64,000 nt of DNA, taken from positions 223,572 to 287,571 of the forward strand of contig NZ_MKJU01000026.1 in assembly GCF_001854605.1 (NCBI RefSeq). The letters run 5' to 3'. A program made the translations under genes and the position numbers. Of the stretch, positions 19,220 to 28,829 are shown one piece after another. The stretch's first letter is position 1; the number at the start of each line of letters is the position of its first letter. A model generated the notes under the pieces. The model was not told the origin of the DNA. It made no database searches and was given only the letters and a program-made list of their open reading frames with translations. This stretch comes from Pseudoalteromonas amylolytica. GTDB taxonomy: Bacteria > Pseudomonadota > Gammaproteobacteria > Enterobacterales > Alteromonadaceae.

Positions 19220-20125
19220 ATGCTCACCCCAGCATTATCCAATCATGGGAGCTATCGAGGTCGATTCGCTCCCTCGCCTTCTGGCCCCCTTCACTTCGGT
19301 TCATTAGTCGCCGCCCTTGGCAGCTTTCTCGCAGCCAAAAGCCAACAAGGTAAATGGCTGGTACGCATTGAAGACATTGACACACCCAGAGTCGTTCCAG
19401 GCGCTGACAGTGATATTTTACACACTCTCGAAGCGTATGGCTTACATTGGGATGAAACCGTTGTTTACCAAAGTCAGCGACATGCACTGTATCAAGACGT
19501 GCTGAATGCCTTGCAAAACCAAGGGTTGGTTTATGCCTGTCAGTGCACACGCAAAGAGATTAAACAACGAGGCGGCTTTTACGATAACCACTGTCGAGCA
19601 CTGCATCTCCCTTTTGCTGGTAACGCCCTGCGCTTGAGACAGAACTTTCCCGTTGACACCTTTAAAGATCAGATCCAAGGGCAAGTGCATATTCCAACAA
19701 ATATTGCGCAGGAAGACTATATTATAAAACGCAGAGATGGCTTGTACGCCTATCAACTTGTGGTGGTGCTTGATGATATCGACCAGCAAATTACACATGT
19801 GGTTCGAGGTGCTGATTTACTAGAGCCAACCGCGCGCCAACTGGGTCTATTCGAGCAACTAAAACATCCAGCTCCCCAATACGCACATCTTCCTCTAGTC
19901 GTCACAGAACCTGGATTGAAGCTGTCTAAACAAAACCATGCGCCAGCCATTGACAGGTGCGATCCGATACCTGCCACACTCGCTGCATTGCGTTTTTTAG
20001 GACTTTCTCCACCAAAAGACCTAGACTCATTAGCCATTGAAGATATTCTCAAGTGGGCCATCGCTTCATTTTCATTACAAAAGATTTCAAAATTAACAGA
20101 AAAACCGCTCAGTGATGCATATTGA
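19220..20125 (+). CDS. gluQ: Glutamyl-Q tRNA(Asp) synthetase
   Basis: The 301-residue protein is a truncated glutamyl-tRNA synthetase without an anticodon-binding domain. It shows the HIGH-like signature GPLHFGSL near residue 22, a zinc site CQCTRKE...C and the KMSKS-like KLSKQN (about 235). GluQ charges queuosine 34 of tRNA-Asp with glutamate. Placement directly after dksA is conserved. Length is typical. Confidence 0.95.
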   Translation: MLTPALSNHGSYRGRFAPSPSGPLHFGSLVAALGSFLAAKSQQGKWLVRIEDIDTPRVVPGADSDILHTLEAYGLHWDETVVYQSQRHALYQDVLNALQNQGLVYACQCTRKEIKQRGGFYDNHCRALHLPFAGNALRLRQNFPVDTFKDQIQGQVHIPTNIAQEDYIIKRRDGLYAYQLVVVLDDIDQQITHVVRGADLLEPTARQLGLFEQLKHPAPQYAHLPLVVTEPGLKLSKQNHAPAIDRCDPIPATLAALRFLGLSPPKDLDSLAIEDILKWAIASFSLQKISKLTEKPLSDAY

Positions 20126-20248
20126 AACAACAATATTTAGAGCCGTAACTTAATTTTTTGCTGTCACTGGTATATTATAGCGAGCCTTGTAGGTTCGCCT
20201 GCGTTACGAACGATTTTCTGGCATATACACTGTTTTAGGAGACGGGTT

Positions 20249-21634
20249 ATTATTTCTAAGCTATTTAAATTTTGCAGACAATTGGTTGGCCAAAATAATT
20301 CTCAGGCACAGCCAATCACCTGCACTGAGCCAAATTTGATCCCGCGCAGTGAGCACAGTATTTCGCGCAAACAATTTAGCCCAAATGCAATCAAAGTACT
20401 ATATCGCCTCAAAGATGGCGGTTACGATGCCTATTTGGTAGGTGGTTGTATTCGAGATATTTTGTTAGGTATTGAGCCAAAAGATTTTGATGTGGTTACC
20501 AACGCCACACCAGAACAAGTTAAAAAGCTGTTTCGTAATTGTCGTTTGATTGGCCGTCGATTCAGGCTGGCACATATTGTGTTTGGCCGCGAAATTATCG
20601 AAGTCGCCACAATGCGCGGCCATCATCAGGGTCAAGACAGTAAAAACCCTATCAGCCAATCTAGTGAGCATGGGCAACTACTTAGAGACAATGTCTATGG
20701 CACGATTGAAGAGGATGCCGAACGCCGAGATTTCTCTATCAATGCACTTTATTACTCGGTCAAAGATTTTACAATTCATGACTTTGCCAACGGCATTCAA
20801 GCTATCAAAGAGCGCAAAATTGAGCTCATTGGTGACCCTGAAACACGCTATCGCGAAGACCCCGTGCGTATGCTTCGCGCCGTACGTTTTGCAACCAAAC
20901 TAGATATGCATATAGCGCCTGCAACCAAAGCGCCAATCAAGGAGCTAGCAGGACTGCTAAGCAATATTCCTGCTGCAAGGTTGTTCGAAGAAACGCTTAA
21001 ACTATTTTTAAACGGTAAAGCTGAGCAAAACTTTCATATGCTGCGCGAGTTTGGCCTGTTTAAACAGCTATTTCCAGCGTTAGATGCCATACTTGAGCAA
21101 AGTGAAACGGGCTTTGAAGCACGCTTCATTGCACAAATGTTTGCCAACACTGACTTACGTATTAATGCTGATAAAAAAGTCACACCTGCATTTGTATATG
21201 CGGCTTTACTTTGGTTCCCATTGTTACAGCGCAGCGAAAAGCTGCAAAAGCAAGAACAACTCCCCGTTTTTGATGCTTTCGCTCAAGCCATGAATCAGGT
21301 GCTTGGTGAAAATGCCCAGCACATTGCGGTACCAAAACGCTTTACGTTGGGAGCAAGAGATATTTGGCATATTCAGATGCGTCTAGATAAACGCAGTGGG
21401 CAGCGCGCCTATCGTTTAAGTCAGCAGCCTCGCTTTAAAGCCGCTTACGACTTTTTACTGCTACGTGTTGAAAGTGGTGAACAAGAGCAACAGGCATTGG
21501 CTGATTGGTGGACCAATTATCTACAACAAGATGTTAATGGCCAAAAAGAAATGGTTAGAACATTATCTTCTCAAGAGCCAGGAAAGCCTAGACGTCGCCA
21601 TCGCAGAAAACCTAAAAAGAAGTCACCTGAATAA
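20249..21634 (+). CDS. pcnB: Poly(A) polymerase I, apparent AUU start
   Basis: PcnB adds 3' poly(A) tails that speed mRNA decay. The core nucleotidyltransferase motif is clear (LVGGCIRDILLG then KDFDVVTNATPEQ), as are RRFRLAHI, RDFSINALYYS and RYREDPVRMLRAVRFA, ending in a basic tail (RRRHRRKPKKK). The first standard start, TTG 20282, has no ribosome site and cuts family-conserved residues. Reading upstream gives IISKLFKFCRQ, similar to the E. coli N-terminus, with AGGAGA at 20237-20242 and ATT codons at 20249 and 20252 but no in-frame ATG or GTG near. E. coli pcnB also starts at AUU. The stop overlaps the folK start. Confidence 0.93.
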   Translation: MISKLFKFCRQLVGQNNSQAQPITCTEPNLIPRSEHSISRKQFSPNAIKVLYRLKDGGYDAYLVGGCIRDILLGIEPKDFDVVTNATPEQVKKLFRNCRLIGRRFRLAHIVFGREIIEVATMRGHHQGQDSKNPISQSSEHGQLLRDNVYGTIEEDAERRDFSINALYYSVKDFTIHDFANGIQAIKERKIELIGDPETRYREDPVRMLRAVRFATKLDMHIAPATKAPIKELAGLLSNIPAARLFEETLKLFLNGKAEQNFHMLREFGLFKQLFPALDAILEQSETGFEARFIAQMFANTDLRINADKKVTPAFVYAALLWFPLLQRSEKLQKQEQLPVFDAFAQAMNQVLGENAQHIAVPKRFTLGARDIWHIQMRLDKRSGQRAYRLSQQPRFKAAYDFLLLRVESGEQEQQALADWWTNYLQQDVNGQKEMVRTLSSQEPGKPRRRHRRKPKKKSPE

Positions 21635-22116
21635 TGGAAACCGTTTTTATTGGCTTAGGTGCAAACCTTAACGACCCAGTATCACAGCTTAAAAATGCAA
21701 TCAGTGCGCTTGAGACTTTACCCAACAGCCAGTTAGCATGCTGCTCTCGTTTGTACGGGTCAAAGCCTATGGGCCCACAGGATCAGCCTGATTATATTAA
21801 TGCCGTGGCTTGTTTGCATACTGAGTTAGCACCTGAAGCCCTGCTCGACGCGCTGCAAAATATCGAGCAAGAACAAGGCCGAGTTCGTAAAGACGAACGC
21901 TGGGGTCCACGAACGCTCGACTTAGACATCCTACTCTTTGGTAACGAAGTAATTCAAACTGAACGCTTAACCGTTCCGCATTACGGACTCAGTGACAGAG
22001 AGTTTGTGGTTTATCCATTATTGGAAATTGCACCCGAGTTAGTGCTACCTAACGGTATTAAATTGTCAGATATCTGTGCACAATTACCCTTAAACGACTT
22101 AACCCCAATAGAATAA
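21634..22116 (+). CDS. folK: 6-hydroxymethyl-7,8-dihydropterin pyrophosphokinase
   Basis: The 160-residue protein transfers pyrophosphate from ATP to hydroxymethyl-dihydropterin in folate synthesis. HPPK motifs are visible: FIGLGANLNDP, SRLYGSKPMGPQDQPDYINAV (written here in two parts: SRLYGSKPMG and PQDQPDYINA), and RWGPRTLDLDILLFG near 90-104. Its ATG shares a base with the pcnB stop (TAATG), so it is translationally coupled. Confidence 0.95.
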   Translation: METVFIGLGANLNDPVSQLKNAISALETLPNSQLACCSRLYGSKPMGPQDQPDYINAVACLHTELAPEALLDALQNIEQEQGRVRKDERWGPRTLDLDILLFGNEVIQTERLTVPHYGLSDREFVVYPLLEIAPELVLPNGIKLSDICAQLPLNDLTPIE

Positions 22117-22143
22117 CAATTACATTCCATCAAGAGGACTGAA

Positions 22144-22938
22144 ATGGCTAAAGTAACCGTATCAACACTGGCAAAAATGAAACGAGAGCACAATAAAATC
22201 ACGGCACTAACCGCCTATGATGCGAGCTTTGCGAAGTTATTCGATGATAATGGTGTGGATGTTGTGTTAGTTGGTGACTCATTAGGCATGGTACTACAAG
22301 GCGCTGATGATACGTTAGCTGTAACCAATGCAGACATTGCATATCATACACGTTGCGTCAGAGCGGGTAGCAAAGAGCTATTTGTGGTTGCCGATATGCC
22401 CTTTATGACGTATGCCAATCCGACCCAAGCGTGCGAAAACGCCGCTGAGCTTATGAGAGCTGGTGCCAACATGGTGAAGCTTGAAGGTGGTGAATGGCTA
22501 CTGGATAGTATTCGTGCATTAACACAGCAAGGGATCCCTGTATGTGGACACCTAGGTCTCACGCCTCAGTCTGTGCATGTTTTTGGTGGATTCAAAATTC
22601 AAGGACGAGGGGATAATCAAGCTGAGCGAATGATTGCCGATGCAAAAGCGCTTGAAAACGCGGGAGCACAGCTACTAGTTGTTGAGTGTATTCCTGCCAG
22701 TCTCGCTAAACGTATCTCACAAGCGCTAACAATTCCGGTCATCGGCATTGGGGCAGGAAAGGATACCGATGGACAAATTCTCGTGATGCATGATTTAGTG
22801 GGTATTTCAGCAGGCTACATCCCTAAGTTTTCAAAGAACTTTTTGGCCGAAACAGGCAACATGCCAGATGCGGTTAAAAAATACTGCCAAGACGTAAAAT
22901 CTGGCGCTTTCCCAACCTCTGAACATGAGTTTAATTAA
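22144..22938 (+). CDS. panB: 3-methyl-2-oxobutanoate hydroxymethyltransferase
   Basis: The 264-residue PanB makes ketopantoate from 2-oxoisovalerate and methylene-tetrahydrofolate, the first committed step to pantothenate. Motifs: [53 protein letters not shown] and [21 protein letters not shown] (in the last third). The stop overlaps the panC ATG. It follows folK by 27 bases, tying folate and CoA synthesis in one transcript. Confidence 0.97.
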   Translation: MAKVTVSTLAKMKREHNKITALTAYDASFAKLFDDNGVDVVLVGDSLGMVLQGADDTLAVTNADIAYHTRCVRAGSKELFVVADMPFMTYANPTQACENAAELMRAGANMVKLEGGEWLLDSIRALTQQGIPVCGHLGLTPQSVHVFGGFKIQGRGDNQAERMIADAKALENAGAQLLVVECIPASLAKRISQALTIPVIGIGAGKDTDGQILVMHDLVGISAGYIPKFSKNFLAETGNMPDAVKKYCQDVKSGAFPTSEHEFN

Positions 22939-23786
22939 TGCAATCCGTTTCTGAAATTAAATCATTACGCAGTCAAATTAAAGCGTGGCGTCAACAAGGT
23001 TTGAGCATCGCATTTGTGCCAACTATGGGAAATTTGCACAATGGGCATTTTTCTTTAGTCGAAAAGGCAAAAACCCTAGCAGACAAAGTCGTGGTGAGCA
23101 TATTTGTCAATCCGATGCAATTTGGCGCATCAGAAGATTTAGACAGCTATCCAAGAACATTGGATGAAGATAAACAAGGTTTAGCTGAACTTGGCACTGA
23201 TTTAGTCTTCACACCTAGTGTTGAAGCAATCTATCCAAACGGCTTGGCTGCACAAAGTTATGTAGACGTTCCAGGTGTCTCTATGGGTTATTGTGGTGGC
23301 ACTCGCCCTGGGCACTTCAAAGGCGTTGCAACGGTTGTCACTAAGTTATTTAATATGGTGCAGCCTGATTTTGCTTGTTTTGGAGAGAAAGACTATCAGC
23401 AACTGCAAGTGATCAAAACCATGGTCCGAGACTTGTCTATTCCTATTGAAATAGTTGGTGTGCCAACACAGCGAGAAGTAAGCGGGTTAGCTATGAGTTC
23501 TCGTAACGGATATTTAAGCGCCGACGAAAAAGATACCGCGAAAGTACTTTTTCAAACGCTGAGCGATGCAGCAAAAATGCTAGCATCTGGCAACAAAGAT
23601 TTTGCAGATATCGAACAACAAGCAAAATCACAATTACTTAAAAATGGTTTAACGCCCGATTACTTTGCCATAGCCAATGCCATCACTTTAAAACCTGCTA
23701 CACTGAAAGATCAACAACTTGTCATATTGGCGGCTGCATTTTTGGGTAAAGTAAGACTCATTGATAACTTACAGGTCAGCCTTTAA
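22938..23786 (+). CDS. panC: Pantothenate synthetase
   Basis: The 282-residue PanC condenses pantoate and beta-alanine with ATP. It shows the nucleotidyltransferase HxGH ([10 protein letters not shown], about 28-37), [17 protein letters not shown], the [10 protein letters not shown] segment and FGEKDYQQL with KMSKS-equivalent SSRNGYLS. Its ATG overlaps panB (TAATG). No panD is nearby, so beta-alanine supply is encoded elsewhere. Confidence 0.97.
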   Translation: MQSVSEIKSLRSQIKAWRQQGLSIAFVPTMGNLHNGHFSLVEKAKTLADKVVVSIFVNPMQFGASEDLDSYPRTLDEDKQGLAELGTDLVFTPSVEAIYPNGLAAQSYVDVPGVSMGYCGGTRPGHFKGVATVVTKLFNMVQPDFACFGEKDYQQLQVIKTMVRDLSIPIEIVGVPTQREVSGLAMSSRNGYLSADEKDTAKVLFQTLSDAAKMLASGNKDFADIEQQAKSQLLKNGLTPDYFAIANAITLKPATLKDQQLVILAAAFLGKVRLIDNLQVSL

Positions 23787-23799
23787 AAAAGGAAATGCC

Positions 23800-24027
23800 A
23801 TGAAAGTATTCACCACAGTGATAGCACTGCTATTAATAAGCGGTTGCCAAACAAATACGTCGGCTGAACTCAATGCTTGCGCTCAACAAAATTTTCAATG
23901 TGAAGCACAGTGTGAGCGTGTGGCTCCCAAGGATACCTTGTCAGCTCAAGTATGCAGTGGTGAATGCACCGATGAGTTTAACAGTTGCAAGTCACAGGCT
24001 GAGCAGTTAACCAAACGGACAAATTAG
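23800..24027 (+). CDS. Small Cys-rich lipoprotein, twin CX3C
   Basis: I do not recognise the family. With start MKVFTTV (ATG 23800, preceded by AAAGGAAA) the product is 75 residues: a signal sequence ending in lipobox LISG-C (Cys18), then a soluble part with six further cysteines arranged CX6CX3C-X13-CX3CX6C. The symmetric spacing suggests a disulfide-stapled helical hairpin. There is no Asp at +2 (the residue is Gln), so outer-membrane sorting is likely. It lies 13 bases after panC and before a terminator, so it is probably the last gene of the operon. Confidence 0.7.
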   Translation: MKVFTTVIALLLISGCQTNTSAELNACAQQNFQCEAQCERVAPKDTLSAQVCSGECTDEFNSCKSQAEQLTKRTN

Positions 24028-24035
24028 CATTCCAG

Positions 24036-24057
24036 AGCGGCCAATGAGCCGCTTTTT
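24036..24057 (+). terminator. Terminator of the panBC-lipoprotein operon
   Basis: AGCGGC pairs with GCCGCT around a six-base loop, followed by a run of five T. It lies nine bases after the lipoprotein stop. Confidence 0.85.
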
Positions 24058-24103
24058 CGTCTTTAACGCTAATCCAATCTACTCTAACCGTTACAAATAA
24101 AAA

Positions 24104-24127
24104 AACGGCCCCTTTATAGGAGCCGTT
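24104..24127 (-). terminator. Terminator of pstS
   Basis: AACGGCCCCT and AGGAGCCGTT pair (one mismatch) around TTAT. An A-tract precedes it on the plus strand, giving a T-tract on the minus strand, about 50 bases after the pstS stop. Confidence 0.8.
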
Positions 24128-24178
24128 CTAGCTATATGAGCACATCAGCAGTCCGAAGTCAGACTGCATTAATTCTAT

Positions 24179-25147
24179 TTATAGAAGTCCTAGCTTCTTA
24201 AGCTCCGCATTTGCCATATTTGCAGATAAAGGAACATAACCATCTTTTTCTACAATCTTCTGACCGTCTTTTGACAACACCATTTTTAAGAACTCAGCTT
24301 CGATTGGTGCTAATGGCTTATTAGGGTGCTTGTTCACGTATAGATATAAAAAGCGAGAAAGTGGGTACTTACCTTGCGCTACATTTTCTAATGTTGCATC
24401 AACAAAGTTTGTGCCTTTTTTCGCCAGCGGTACAGTACGTACACCAGACGTTTTATAACCAATACCTGAGTAACCAATCGCATTCACAGAAGAAGAGATT
24501 GACTGTACAACAGATGCCGAGCCTGGCTGCTCATTTACGTTGTTACGGAAGTCACCTTTACAAAGCGCTTTCTTCTTAAAGTAGCCATATGTACCAGATA
24601 CTGAGTTACGACCATATAACTGAACATCTTTTGCAGCCCAGTCGCCCGTTAGGCCAACATCGCTCCAACGTGTTACTTCCTCTGTTGCACCACACTTACG
24701 CGTTGACGAGAAAATCGCATCAACTTGATCAATACGTAAGCCTTCAATTGGGTTATCTTTGTGTACAAATACCGCTAATGCGTCAATAGCTACACGTACT
24801 TCTGTTGGCTTGTATCCATAACGTTTTTCAAACGCTTCGATTTCTTTAGACTTCATTTTACGGCTCATTGGGCCGAAGTTTGCGGTTGCTTCCGTTAACG
24901 CCGGAGGAGCTGTTGAAGAGCCCGCTGCTTGAATTTGAATATTTACATTTGGGTAGATACGTTTGTACTCTTCCGCCCAAAACGTCATCATGTTAGCAAG
25001 CGTATCTGACCCCACAGAAGAGAAGTTACCTGAGATCCCGCTGGTTTTAGTGTACTCTGGAAGGTTTTTATCCAACGCAGAAACTTGTGTTGAAACTAAG
25101 GTTGTTACAGCCACACCCATTGCGGCAACTAAGCTTTTAAATTTCAT
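24179..25147 (-). CDS. pstS: Phosphate-binding protein PstS
   Basis: The 322-residue protein has a signal peptide (cleavage near VSALD, about residue 25) and the PstS fold: GSDTLANMM at the phosphate loop, the [15 protein letters not shown] segment, FGPMSR, and [17 protein letters not shown] with phosphate ligands. It delivers phosphate to PstCAB; those permease genes are not in the window. It lies 77 bases after phoR and has a Pho box upstream that overlaps the phoR 3' end. Confidence 0.92.
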   Translation of the reverse strand: MKFKSLVAAMGVAVTTLVSTQVSALDKNLPEYTKTSGISGNFSSVGSDTLANMMTFWAEEYKRIYPNVNIQIQAAGSSTAPPALTEATANFGPMSRKMKSKEIEAFEKRYGYKPTEVRVAIDALAVFVHKDNPIEGLRIDQVDAIFSSTRKCGATEEVTRWSDVGLTGDWAAKDVQLYGRNSVSGTYGYFKKKALCKGDFRNNVNEQPGSASVVQSISSSVNAIGYSGIGYKTSGVRTVPLAKKGTNFVDATLENVAQGKYPLSRFLYLYVNKHPNKPLAPIEAEFLKMVLSKDGQKIVEKDGYVPLSANMANAELKKLGLL

Positions 25148-25224
25148 TGGGGTTACTCCAATTGTTCGTCCCAGTTAAATAACGCAGACTATATTGCAGT
25201 CATTCGATGACAGAAAAATTACTC

Positions 25225-26556
25225 TTAAATGACACTTTTGTGACTTTCACTGTTTGTCATAAAAGCGAGTTTATTTTTAGGAAAGGCAAATGAAAAACAT
25301 GACCCTTCACCCACAGTACTTGATATCTCGAGTGTAGAATCATGACGCGTTAGAACATGCTTGGTAATTGCAAGGCCTAGACCTGAACCGCCCGTTTTCC
25401 GACTGCGCGCCTTATCCACTCGATAAAAACGCTCAGTGAGCCGATGAATATGTTCAGGGGCAATACCGTCACCATTATCAATGACTGAGAACCTTGGCTT
25501 CCCGTCTTTATCATATTGCCAATTTACTTCTACACACCCGTTCGGTTTGGTATAGTGAATGGCATTGAAAACCAGATTCGAAAACGCACTTCGTAGCTCA
25601 TCAGCTGAGCCGACGATATCAAGTGATTTATCCACATTGAAAGTGAGTTGATGGTGCTTGTCTTGATTGAGCGACTTTGCTTCTGTTTCAATCAATGCCA
25701 GCATAGCTGGCACATCAACAGGTTTGTCTTTTTCCTGCTTACGTGCACTCTCAATGCGCGACAATGACAGTAACTGGTTGACTAGAGCATCCATGCGCTT
25801 ACACTGTTCAATCATAGTAAAGTGCGCTTTATTCCACATACTTGGCGGTGGCAGATTGTCACTATCAAGCATTTCAAGATAGCCAGTTACCACTGTTAAA
25901 GGTGTTCTTAGCTCATGTGAAACGTTGGCGACAAAGTCTTTGCGCATTTGCTCTAGCTGTTTTAAACGCGTGATATCTCGCACAACCATCATCAACTGCT
26001 CAGCATAAGGCATAACCCTGAACTCTAAAACTTGCTCACTGACATGTCCAGAATCAAGCTCAAGCGGCTCATCAAAATTTTGACCTTGCATGTACTTTAC
26101 AAACTTGGGATCACGGATCAAGTTATCTAAACGTTGCCCATGATCCGTAGGCCACTGTAAGCCAAGCACCTTTAACGCTAATTGGTTGCACCAAACGATG
26201 CTTAAATCTTGTTGTAGTACCACCACAGCATCGGGCACCGCTTCCGCGCCTTCACGAAAACGGCGAATTAACTCCGCCAACTCGTTGCGCTTTTTTCGGT
26301 TTCGGTGTTGTAAGTGGTAGATCCCTTCAAAGATCTGCTCCCATGCTCCCTCACCTTCTGGTGGGTTAAAACTACGTTGGTTGAGTAACCAATCGCTGAG
26401 GCGATAAAGTTGATGATAGTGCCACAATAACAATGAGATGGAGCCGATAAAAAGAAGAACGAACGGTGCTCCAATTAGAATACCAATCAAAGTTAAAGGC
26501 AGAAAATACAAAAACAGGCGTTTAAACAACGCCTGTTTATTTATCACTCGGTACAT
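25225..26556 (-). CDS. phoR: Phosphate regulon sensor kinase PhoR
   Basis: The 443-residue kinase has two N-terminal membrane helices (about 10-45) without a sizeable periplasmic loop, a PAS domain (about 100-200; VPDAVVVLQQDLSIVWCN), HisKA with SHELRTPLTVVTGYLEM and phosphoacceptor H214, and an HATPase domain (NLVFNAIHYT, DNGDGI, GGSGLGLAI). This is the PhoR layout; it phosphorylates PhoB when phosphate is scarce. It follows phoB by 36 bases. Confidence 0.95.
   Translation of the reverse strand: MYRVINKQALFKRLFLYFLPLTLIGILIGAPFVLLFIGSISLLLWHYHQLYRLSDWLLNQRSFNPPEGEGAWEQIFEGIYHLQHRNRKKRNELAELIRRFREGAEAVPDAVVVLQQDLSIVWCNQLALKVLGLQWPTDHGQRLDNLIRDPKFVKYMQGQNFDEPLELDSGHVSEQVLEFRVMPYAEQLMMVVRDITRLKQLEQMRKDFVANVSHELRTPLTVVTGYLEMLDSDNLPPPSMWNKAHFTMIEQCKRMDALVNQLLSLSRIESARKQEKDKPVDVPAMLALIETEAKSLNQDKHHQLTFNVDKSLDIVGSADELRSAFSNLVFNAIHYTKPNGCVEVNWQYDKDGKPRFSVIDNGDGIAPEHIHRLTERFYRVDKARSRKTGGSGLGLAITKHVLTRHDSTLEISSTVGEGSCFSFAFPKNKLAFMTNSESHKSVI
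25229..25246 (-). promoter_or_regulatory. Pho box upstream of pstS
   Basis: On the minus strand the site reads AAGTCAC-AAAA-GTGTCAT, two 7-base repeats with a 4-base AT spacer, close to the PhoB consensus CTGTCAT-N4-CTGTCAT. It lies 82 bases upstream of the pstS start and inside the last codons of phoR. Confidence 0.65.
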
Positions 26557-26592
26557 ATATGATCGTATCCTAACACTACTAGGCTACCGTAT

Positions 26593-27282
26593 TTATAGCT
26601 TGCTAGAAAAACGATAGCCAGCTCCACGTACAGTTTGTACTAGTCTATCGTGGCCAAGTGGCGCAATCGCTTTACGTAAACGACGAATATGTACATCCAC
26701 GGTTCTGTCTTCAACGTACACATTAGTTCCCCAAACATGATCTAATAACTGTTCACGACTATAAACGCGTTCAGGGTGTGTCATAAAGAAGTGTAATAAG
26801 CGAAACTCTGTTGGTCCCATATCCAGCTCACTGCCAGCAGATGTTACTCTATGTGAAATTGGGTCTAAACGTAAGCCATGAACTTCTATTGCCTCTTCCA
26901 ATGATGTTGGCGATACACGGCGGATCACAGCTTTGATCCTTGCCATCAGTTCTTTTGGTGAGAAAGGTTTAGTAACATAATCATCAGCACCCACTTCAAG
27001 TCCCTTAACTTTATCTTCTTCTTCTCCGCGGGCTGTCAGCATGATAATAGGGATCTGACGTGTATATTCGCTCTGCTTGAATTTTTTAGCAATTTGAATA
27101 CCGCTGCCACCAGGTAGCATCCAGTCGAGTAATACCATATCAGGATAAGGTTCTACCATCGCGGCGATTGCCGAATCATAATCCTCAGCTTCAATTGCTT
27201 GAAAACCATTTTGCTCTAAAACAAACACCAGCATTTCTCTGATAGGTGCTTCATCATCAACTACAAGTACTTTACGTGACAT
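26593..27282 (-). CDS. phoB: Phosphate regulon response regulator PhoB
   Basis: The 229-residue OmpR-type regulator has a receiver domain with phosphoacceptor D53 (LLDWMLPG, a PhoB hallmark) and [12 protein letters not shown], and a winged helix with [22 protein letters not shown] and [13 protein letters not shown]. It activates phosphate-starvation genes. Start [10 protein letters not shown] is preferred over upstream in-frame ATGs at 27300 and 27318. A Pho box 51 bases upstream suggests autoregulation. Confidence 0.95.
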   Translation of the reverse strand: MSRKVLVVDDEAPIREMLVFVLEQNGFQAIEAEDYDSAIAAMVEPYPDMVLLDWMLPGGSGIQIAKKFKQSEYTRQIPIIMLTARGEEEDKVKGLEVGADDYVTKPFSPKELMARIKAVIRRVSPTSLEEAIEVHGLRLDPISHRVTSAGSELDMGPTEFRLLHFFMTHPERVYSREQLLDHVWGTNVYVEDRTVDVHIRRLRKAIAPLGHDRLVQTVRGAGYRFSSKL

Positions 27283-27332
27283 CCCAATGTTCTCTTTCAT
27301 TACCGAAGTTGCTGTCATTATTATGACTTAGT

Positions 27333-27350
27333 GTGACAGTTTTATGAAAC
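27333..27350 (-). promoter_or_regulatory. Pho box upstream of phoB
   Basis: On the minus strand the sequence is GTTTCAT-AAAA-CTGTCAC, two PhoB half-sites 11 bases apart; a third partial site, AGTCAT, follows. It sits just upstream of phoB. Confidence 0.65.
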
Positions 27351-27460
27351 TGTATCTTGGAATTTAAAAAGCATACAAAAAAAATGCGATATTATTTTAC
27401 CACATGATTTTTTGTATACTATTGATGTTACAGGATTATTTAAAAAATCATAATATTCAG

Positions 27461-28411
27461 CTAAAAATCGTAACGTAATGTCAATGCCATATGTTCTTGG
27501 TCTGGCGTGTTGTCTAAGTTAAATTGTGAGTACCAAAAATACATACGTGCTTGCTTAGACAGGCTTTTTTCTACCCCAACTGATGTTGCGTTCCCTGCAT
27601 CAGCAAGCTTGCCACTTGCACCATCTGAATCTTGATATTGAGCCAATAGTTTATAGCTATCAATTTTGTATGAGGCACTCACTATATAACTATCTATCTT
27701 TTCGTCACTATCTATTTTTTCACTTTGCTGATACATACCACCCACAGTGGCATTGCCAAGCCTCCCTTGCACGGTTACCCGGTTGATGTCTTGCCCTGCC
27801 ACTTCGTTATCATGAGCAACACTGATGTAAATCGGCGTATTTTTGAGCTTGCTATCACCATACATACCCGCTATAGATAGGCCCGCTTCACCGTTTTGCT
27901 TACTGTTGTCCTCGGCAATATAACTGACAACAAACTTCATGTGATTCAACTCAGGGGTAGTATATTGAATGGTGTCACCGAGACGATTTTCTCCAGCAAA
28001 AAGTACTTTAATATCAGCTTCAAAGTCATTCATCATATCAATACTACCCTGCGACTTTTTGACCGCAGTATCATCTCGACCAATCAAAACTTGCCCAAAG
28101 CTGCCTTTAACACCAACGTACTGAGAACGTGCGGTAATATTTTCTCCGCTTTTACCATCTTTGTCGTTATCAGCAGGATTTACTTCAAATTCGTACTTAA
28201 AAAAAGCTTGTAGCCCATCGCTCACCTGTGTTTGGCCTTTAACCCCTAATCTAGAAGAGTAGCTTTCAATGCTTGTTTCTGAATCGTCTGCAACATCGCT
28301 ATATTGCAACCCAGCATGAACGCGACCATACACTTTCACTTCTTCTGCACTAACAACGCCGGAAGCAATCAGCAGTAATGGACCTAAAATTGTTAACTTA
28401 TATGTTTTCAT
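27461..28411 (-). CDS. Gram-negative general porin
   Basis: The start MKTYKLTILG gives about 316 residues: a signal peptide (cleavage near VSA-EE), then amphipathic beta strands typical of a 16-strand porin (VKVYGRVHAGLQYS, SYSSRLGVKGQ, AFFKYEFEV, QYVGVKGSFGQVLIGRDDT) and C-terminal LTLRYDF ending in Phe for BAM recognition. It is co-directional with and upstream of phoB, phoR and pstS, which suggests but does not prove a role in phosphate uptake. No clear Pho box was seen before it. Confidence 0.85.
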   Translation of the reverse strand: MKTYKLTILGPLLLIASGVVSAEEVKVYGRVHAGLQYSDVADDSETSIESYSSRLGVKGQTQVSDGLQAFFKYEFEVNPADNDKDGKSGENITARSQYVGVKGSFGQVLIGRDDTAVKKSQGSIDMMNDFEADIKVLFAGENRLGDTIQYTTPELNHMKFVVSYIAEDNSKQNGEAGLSIAGMYGDSKLKNTPIYISVAHDNEVAGQDINRVTVQGRLGNATVGGMYQQSEKIDSDEKIDSYIVSASYKIDSYKLLAQYQDSDGASGKLADAGNATSVGVEKSLSKQARMYFWYSQFNLDNTPDQEHMALTLRYDF

Positions 28412-28527
28412 TTTTAGCGCAGCCTTAGTCAATGGTGATAGTTCATATCCCTGAACAATGGACTCATTATCACGAGCGGTAATATAAAAATTAGCTGCTA
28501 ATTATGGGAGATCAAGAAATATATAAA

Positions 28528-28719
28528 CTTGGGATCAAATTTGTACTAAGTAAGGAGTTTGGGATCAAATTCTTACCAACTTGATCCTGCTTGGGATCAA
28601 TATTTTACTAGCCTGAGACAAAAAATTACCTTTACAGCCATAGAATTAGCTATTTTTTATGCAAATAACAATACAATACCGATCATATGGCACAGAGCTA
28701 GTAAAAACCTGATCCCAAG
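28528..28719. repeat. TTGGGATCA repeat cluster with a 130-bp inverted-repeat element
   Basis: TTGGGATCAA occurs as direct copies at about 28528, 28558 and 28590, roughly 30 bases apart. The third copy (CTTGGGATCA, then TTTTACTAGC) is matched inversely at 28697-28719, giving imperfect 23-base terminal inverted repeats around 130 bases. No ORF is present. The rest of the 28412-28829 gap shows only AT-rich DNA and the fba terminator. Confidence 0.65.
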
Positions 28720-28778
28720 CCCCGCTACTCAATAACACATTGATCTTTAAATATGATCGGATAGTAAAATAGTGATCC

Positions 28779-28808
28779 AAAAAAAAGCCTCAAATGAGGC
28801 TTTTTTTT
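28779..28808. terminator. Terminator of fba
   Basis: GCCTC and GAGGC pair around AAAT, extended by an A-tract before and a T-tract after (about eight each), so it can work on both strands. It is 22 bases after the fba stop. Confidence 0.9.
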
Positions 28809-28829
28809 AACTTAGAGCAGACTTAGTTA

